Assembly (NCBI GenBank): GCA_003551265.1
Contig: PUMG01000163.1
Span: 1 to 9,295 of the forward strand
DNA: 9,295 nucleotides
Direction of reading: 5' to 3'
From: Halovenus sp.
Lineage (GTDB): Archaea; Halobacteriota; Halobacteria; Halobacteriales; Haloarculaceae
A model generated the notes under the pieces. It did not search any database, was not told the origin of the DNA, and was given only the letters and a program-made list of their open reading frames with translations. Below, in pieces: positions 5,508 through 9,295 of this stretch. The translations under genes were made by a program, and so were the position numbers. How positions within the stretch are numbered: the stretch's first letter is position 1; the number at the start of each line of letters is the position of its first letter.

Positions 5508-6038
5508 ATGGTAGAGATTGACCACTCTGCGCTGCCAGAGCAGAAAGCATACCGAGTGTCAGTTGATAAAGCACCCGTCATCGACGAGTCCGGCGACATG
5601 GATGACGAGGACGTCGGTGCACAAGTCATTCGAGCACCGATACTCACGAACGACAACATTATCACGTGGACGACCGGGAGCCCTGGTGACGTCATCCCGT
5701 GGCACAACCACAGCCCGGAGATGTACCAGATCCTTATCAATACGGAAGGACGGTGTGTCTGGCACTACAAGGACAACGACGGGAACAAACAGTCTATCGA
5801 AGGCGGACCGGGCGACATCATTTACCTCCCGGCCGGCGCGGAAAACAAGGTCGAGGTTGTCGGTGACGAACCACACACCCACATCGGTGTGCTTCACCGA
5901 CCACGCGTTCCCCGCGTCGAGCAACTCGTGGGCCAGACTGAGGGCGTGTACGACCACCGGGAGTTCCCGGCCGCGTTCGTCTACGACGATATGAACGACA
6001 GAGTCGTACGTATGGACTCTGACGCCGTCTTCGAATAA
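5508..6038 (+). CDS. Cupin-domain protein, second of a tandem pair
   Basis: This 176-aa cupin is a paralogue of the preceding gene. The frame is open from GTG 5487, but I chose ATG 5508. That start gives an N-terminus (MVEIDHSALPEQKAY) that aligns with the first cupin (MVSEKDYSVLPEQQAY), and it lies 27 nt after a strong TATA box. Ligand positions match the paralogue: H66-N-H68, Q74, G81, N113 in place of the usual His, and H123-T-H125. The two proteins diverge most in the N-terminal 45 residues and the tail after PRVEQLVG. Having its own promoter suggests the copies can be expressed separately; they could form a heteromer or handle related substrates. The gene ends 91 nt from the end of the convergent ThDP enzyme gene. 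The reaction is unknown. Confidence 0.88.
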   Translation: MVEIDHSALPEQKAYRVSVDKAPVIDESGDMDDEDVGAQVIRAPILTNDNIITWTTGSPGDVIPWHNHSPEMYQILINTEGRCVWHYKDNDGNKQSIEGGPGDIIYLPAGAENKVEVVGDEPHTHIGVLHRPRVPRVEQLVGQTEGVYDHREFPAAFVYDDMNDRVVRMDSDAVFE

Positions 6039-6051
6039 GATCACGCGCCAC

Positions 6052-6095
6052 AGTCGAGTCGTGCCACCGTAGCGGAGTCATCACTCGACTTTTTT
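6052..6095 (+). terminator. Hairpin plus T6 terminator between convergent genes
   Basis: AGTCGAGT (6052-6059) and ACTCGACT (6083-6090) are perfect 8-bp inverted repeats, and the second arm runs into six T (6090-6095). This follows the second cupin's stop by 13 nt and suits termination of plus-strand transcripts. A small hairpin TCGGT/ACCGA (6095-6107) sits next to it. The ThDP enzyme gene ends at 6130 in the opposite direction. Confidence 0.6.
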
Positions 6096-6129
6096 CGGTT
6101 CGACCGAGACAGAACAGATGTACGACCGG

Positions 6130-7833
6130 CTACTCGTGCAATCCCCCGGACATCTCGGCGTAGAACGACGACTGGATACCACTGTCTCCGAAGACATCGT
6201 GTTCACCTGCAATATCGACGTTGACGACGGTGGCCGTCTCGTTTTCGATGGCCTCCGTGAGTGCCGATTCGAGCGCTGTGGGCTCCTCGACAGAGATGCC
6301 GTTGGCGCCGAACGTGCGGGCAGTCTCTGCGAAGTCGAATCTGTCGAACCGCACGCCGTCGATGCTCCCGTGAGACGATTCGAAGTCACGAACCGAACCC
6401 AGTCCAGCGTCGTTGAGAACCACGAACGTCGGCGCAACGTCCCACTCGACTGCCGTTTCGACAGCAGTCATCGTCATTGCAAAGCCGCCGTCTCCAGCGA
6501 CACTGACGACATCTGTCTCCGTCGTTATCGAGAGGGCGACCGCCGCAGGTGCCGACCAGCCCATCACGCCGAGTCCTCCGGGACCGAAGAAGCTCCGTGG
6601 TGACTTCGAGGCAAAGTAATTGAACAGCCACATCCGGTTGTTGCCCGCATCGGAGCAGATGTACGTCTCTTCGTCCACGACTGCTTCGAGCGCTTTGACG
6701 ACCTGTGCCGGGACGATGTCGTCGCCATCGGCTGGTTCAGGCTCGAACGACGCTTTCGCTGCCGCGGCTCGTTCGCTCGCACCCGTCTGCTGCTTTGTTC
6801 CACGTTCGTAGAGCAGTTGGAGCGTCGCTTTCGCGTCGCCGATGAGTCCCACGTCTGCGGGATAGACCCAGCCAGCGTTTCTTGAATCGATATCTGCGTG
6901 GATGAGGTGTTGCTCGTCGGGACGGATGAACGCCGGTGAGCCCCAGTTTGTGTCGTTGGGATTCATGCGACAGCCGACAATCAACAGGACGTCGGCTTCA
7001 CTGACGGCCTGGTTCGCGCCTTCCTGTCCGAAGGCACCGATGACGCCCCCTGCAAGCGGGTGTGTCTCCGCAAGCGCCGACTTCCCGAGGTAAGATGTTG
7101 TCACCACACAGTCGTACAGCTCCGCAACCTCACGAAGCTCGTCATGTGCACGGCTGGCGTGCACACCGTTACCTGCAATGATAACTGGTCGCTTAGCGTT
7201 GGTGAGTGCCTCGACGGCGGCCTCGATGTCTCTCTCCAGAGGACGAGCCTGCCAGTTCCGCGTTTGCGCAACTGGGTCCCACAGCTGTGGAACCAGCTCC
7301 TCCGGGACGTTACTGCTTACGGCGTCGCCGTCGAGAATAACCGCTGTCGGTCCCGGCCGTCCAGCCGTCGTGTGTTTGAACGCAAGTTGAGTGCACCTGA
7401 TGGCGTCGGCTGCAGAGTTGGCGTACCACCACTCCTTCGTGAACGAATCGAATATCTTGGGGAGTGACATCCCACCGTAGTCACCCCGCGACTGTTGATA
7501 CGGTGACAGCGGTGCGTAATCACCTCGCTCGGATGCGTCCGTGATAACCACGAGTGGCGACGAGCCGAAGTGTGCCTCCATAATTCCCTGTGCGCCTGTG
7601 GACCCAATCCACGGACCCTGTCCGGTAAGCACTGCTGGCCGCCCGTGAACGCGGCCGTACGCCTCCGCCATGAAGCTCGCTTCCCGCTCGTCACGAGCAC
7701 GGACGAACGTTATCTCCTCGGAAGCAGAGACCTCCTCGATGAACTCGATAACACGTCCACCGGGATAGCCGAAGACGTACTCGACGCCGAGACGTTCCAG
7801 GTCCCCGACGAGTCGCTCGATGACACCACTCAC
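6130..7833 (-). CDS. Thiamine-diphosphate enzyme, acetolactate synthase superfamily
   Basis: This 567-aa protein starts with GTG at 7833. It has the three-domain layout of COG0028 enzymes: an N-terminal pyrimidine-binding domain (about 1-175), a central domain (about 200-345) and a C-terminal pyrophosphate-binding domain (about 375-550). E49, in the segment RARDEREASFMAEAYG, aligns with the Glu that activates ThDP. GDG at 447-449 followed by ND at 474-475 is the Mg-diphosphate motif. Such enzymes decarboxylate 2-oxo acids and may transfer the resulting unit to an acceptor (acetolactate synthase, benzoylformate decarboxylase and sulfoacetaldehyde acetyltransferase are examples). The segment after the first domain (SERGDYAPLSPYQQSRGDYGG) differs from the housekeeping acetolactate synthases I know. 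No regulatory subunit gene is adjacent, so a catabolic role is more likely than branched-chain amino acid synthesis. It is convergent with the cupins and divergent from the binding-protein gene. The specific substrate is not determined. Confidence 0.9.
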   Translation of the reverse strand: MSGVIERLVGDLERLGVEYVFGYPGGRVIEFIEEVSASEEITFVRARDEREASFMAEAYGRVHGRPAVLTGQGPWIGSTGAQGIMEAHFGSSPLVVITDASERGDYAPLSPYQQSRGDYGGMSLPKIFDSFTKEWWYANSAADAIRCTQLAFKHTTAGRPGPTAVILDGDAVSSNVPEELVPQLWDPVAQTRNWQARPLERDIEAAVEALTNAKRPVIIAGNGVHASRAHDELREVAELYDCVVTTSYLGKSALAETHPLAGGVIGAFGQEGANQAVSEADVLLIVGCRMNPNDTNWGSPAFIRPDEQHLIHADIDSRNAGWVYPADVGLIGDAKATLQLLYERGTKQQTGASERAAAAKASFEPEPADGDDIVPAQVVKALEAVVDEETYICSDAGNNRMWLFNYFASKSPRSFFGPGGLGVMGWSAPAAVALSITTETDVVSVAGDGGFAMTMTAVETAVEWDVAPTFVVLNDAGLGSVRDFESSHGSIDGVRFDRFDFAETARTFGANGISVEEPTALESALTEAIENETATVVNVDIAGEHDVFGDSGIQSSFYAEMSGGLHE

Positions 7834-8011
7834 TGTTCAGCCCTTCCGGTTTGCGTCTGTCGCAGTGGATGGCTCTCGATACGACCGTCTCCAGAACGGT
7901 GTGCTTGCTGTCGTTTCATGTGCTGTGATGGTACAATACGGTACCCGAAGAAATACTTTTCGTCGTTGCTAGTCACCGGCTGAGACCACCGTTCGAACGT
8001 CCCTAGTCGAC

Positions 8012-8065
8012 TCGGGAGCGCACTCGGTTGAATCTGGTTCGGAGGCGCACTCGGTTGAATCTGGT
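8012..8065. repeat. 27-bp tandem duplication
   Basis: Two adjacent 27-bp units (8012-8038 and 8039-8065) differ only by a GA/AG exchange near their start. The shared core is GCGCACTCGGTTGAATCTGG, extending a few bases further. The third unit is only begun. It lies about 180-235 nt before the binding-protein ATG, in non-coding DNA. It may be a duplicated protein-binding site, as 27 bp is close to 2.5 helical turns, or simple replication slippage. Confidence 0.85.
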
Positions 8066-8214
8066 TCGCGGTAAGTCAACGCTGAATCCGGGACACCAGT
8101 CGGTCGGTTCGAGAACCAGTGCGATGTGTAAATCACGACTGCGATGAACTGCTGGGGGGATGTGGGTATCGTCGAAGCGGACTATCCGGCGAAACTGCGT
8201 CATCTAGCCGCAAC

Positions 8215-8223
8215 TAATATATA
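8215..8223 (+). promoter_or_regulatory. TATA box of the substrate-binding protein gene
   Basis: TAATATATA is centred 27 nt before the ATG at 8246, which predicts a leaderless mRNA. This supports 8246 over the out-of-frame ATG at 8226. Confidence 0.65.
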
Positions 8224-8245
8224 CTATGACGACAACTGCCTTGTT

Positions 8246-9295
8246 ATGGTCCAACAGACCGCGGACCGCCGTTCCATACTGCGATACGGCGGATTGGCAG
8301 GTGTTGCACTGGTTGCCGGGTGTCTCGGGGATGATGGTGATGACGATGATGCTGATGATACTGACCCCGTGGCAGACGATACTGACGATGGTGATGCCGA
8401 CCTAGACTCACCAGACACGCTCCGCTACACATCGGAAGCGACGTTCGAAACGCTCGACCCACGGGATATCACCCAGACGACTGGGCACGCCTGGAAGTTT
8501 CTGACGTACAACTCGCTTTTGAAGGTGGCCTGGGACGAAGACGAAGGGCAAGAGTACATCACAGGTGACCTCGCAGAGGACTGGGAGTGGCTCGAAGAAG
8601 ACGGTGAAACTCTCGTTCAGTTCCAGATCCGTGACGGTGTCGAGTTCCAGAACGGCGATACGGTCGACGCCAACATACTCGCCGACGAGGTGAACTACTG
8701 GCTCGACCCGGAGACGGAGTCTGCACAGGGGCAACAGACGTTTGTCCCCGGGGGTCTCGAACGGGCCTCGGTGGATAATGACTCGACACTCAACTTCCAT
8801 CTCGAAGACATCTGGGCTCCGCTAGAGGAGTACGTCGCCTATTACATGACACTCGGCAACCCAAACGTTCGTGAAGAGATGGGGCCCGACAGCTACGCGA
8901 CTGAAGGAGGTTCTCACGGGAGTGGTCCCTACAAAATCGCCGAGTGGGCCGAAGGTGACCAGCTGGTACTCGAACGGTACGACAACTATCACGAGGAGGG
9001 GTTGCCCCACTTCGAGCAGGTTGCAATCGACATCTTGCCCGAATCGAGCACACGCGCTGCGCGGTTGAACACTGGCGAACTGCACCTCGACCCGTTCGTC
9101 AGTGCTTCACAGCTCGTCGAATTCGAAGATAACGATGAGATTGTCACCGATACCAGGGCGTCGCCGTTTTTCCTGTTCAACGCGCTCAATCACGACATTG
9201 AGCCGCTCGGTGATAACCGGGTACGACGCGCACTTCGAATGGCAATAGACGGCGAAGCCGTGATTCAGACTGCCTACGAAGGGTTCGGTACTCCC
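8246..9295 (+). CDS. ABC transporter substrate-binding lipoprotein, family 5 (partial)
   Basis: The first 350 codons are in the window and the frame is still open at 9295. The N-terminus has a twin-arginine motif (R8-R9 in DRRSILRYGG), a short hydrophobic stretch and a lipobox VAGC with Cys26. It is therefore predicted to be exported folded by the Tat system and anchored to the outer face of the membrane by a lipid on Cys26. Residues 29-57 form a linker in which 17 of 29 residues are Asp. The mature domain shows the oligopeptide/dipeptide-binding family (SBP_bac_5) signature around DLAEDWEWLEEDGETLVQFQIRDGVEFQNGDTV (about 108-140), and later VRRALRMAID. These proteins deliver peptides, nickel, or other small organic molecules to an ABC importer. 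Permease and ATPase genes would be expected to the right, beyond the window. The start is supported by the TATA box 27 nt upstream. Confidence 0.93.
   Translation, partial: MVQQTADRRSILRYGGLAGVALVAGCLGDDGDDDDADDTDPVADDTDDGDADLDSPDTLRYTSEATFETLDPRDITQTTGHAWKFLTYNSLLKVAWDEDEGQEYITGDLAEDWEWLEEDGETLVQFQIRDGVEFQNGDTVDANILADEVNYWLDPETESAQGQQTFVPGGLERASVDNDSTLNFHLEDIWAPLEEYVAYYMTLGNPNVREEMGPDSYATEGGSHGSGPYKIAEWAEGDQLVLERYDNYHEEGLPHFEQVAIDILPESSTRAARLNTGELHLDPFVSASQLVEFEDNDEIVTDTRASPFFLFNALNHDIEPLGDNRVRRALRMAIDGEAVIQTAYEGFGTP

Larger units (their letters stand above)
7834..8245. promoter_or_regulatory. Divergent regulatory region between ThDP enzyme and binding protein genes
   Basis: These 412 nt contain no convincing gene. 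Inverted repeats are ACCGT/ACGGT (7884-7888 and 7896-7900), GGTAC/GTACC (7930-7934 and 7941-7945) and the 12-bp palindrome GGTTCGAGAACC (8106-8117). On the minus strand an AAAAGTATTT near 7955 could be a TATA box for the ThDP gene, giving a leader of about 100 nt. A 27-bp tandem duplication lies at 8012-8065 and the binding-protein TATA box at 8215-8223. Any of the dyads could bind the IclR protein; no single consensus is shared by all of them. Confidence 0.5.

Noticed and set aside
6118..6603. A 161-codon plus-strand ORF
   Set aside because: It is antisense to the 3' part of the well-supported ThDP enzyme gene and has no motif.

Overview
The window looks haloarchaeal. The predicted proteins are strongly acidic, the CRISPR repeat resembles those of haloarchaeal type I-B systems (GTTTCAGACGG... 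ending GTTGAAGC), several genes have a TATA box 27-29 nt before the ATG as expected for leaderless archaeal mRNAs, and the last gene encodes a twin-arginine lipoprotein with an Asp-rich linker. The species cannot be named from this sequence.

Left part (1-950): this is the leader-distal end of a CRISPR array, with no cas gene in view. Five repeats are visible, the first cut by the window edge and the last degenerate. Ordinary 36-37 nt spacers separate them, except for one 320-nt interval that holds an 82-codon acidic ORF. Beyond the array lies a 50-aa zinc-ribbon microprotein (CxxC...CxxC).

Middle part (1019-3513): a solitary radical SAM protein with a C-terminal helix-hairpin-helix domain, of the COG1031 type. 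It is followed by about 780 nt with no convincing gene, AT-rich at both ends and containing several short inverted repeats.

Right part (3514-9295): this looks like a metabolic and uptake locus. It holds an IclR-family regulator (-), two tandem paralogous cupins (+), a GTG-started thiamine-diphosphate enzyme of the acetolactate synthase superfamily (-) convergent with the second cupin, and, divergent from that enzyme, a family 5 ABC transporter substrate-binding lipoprotein (+) that runs off the window. The intergenic regions carry clear TATA boxes and inverted repeats. A reasonable inference is that the binding protein brings in a substrate, the ThDP enzyme and cupins process it or a derived 2-oxo acid, and the IclR protein controls the locus. 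The substrate is not evident.

Most unusual features: the ORF-sized spacer in the CRISPR array; paired cupins that both lack two canonical metal ligands but share an extra HTH tripeptide; and overlapping inverted repeats with two candidate promoters ahead of the first cupin.
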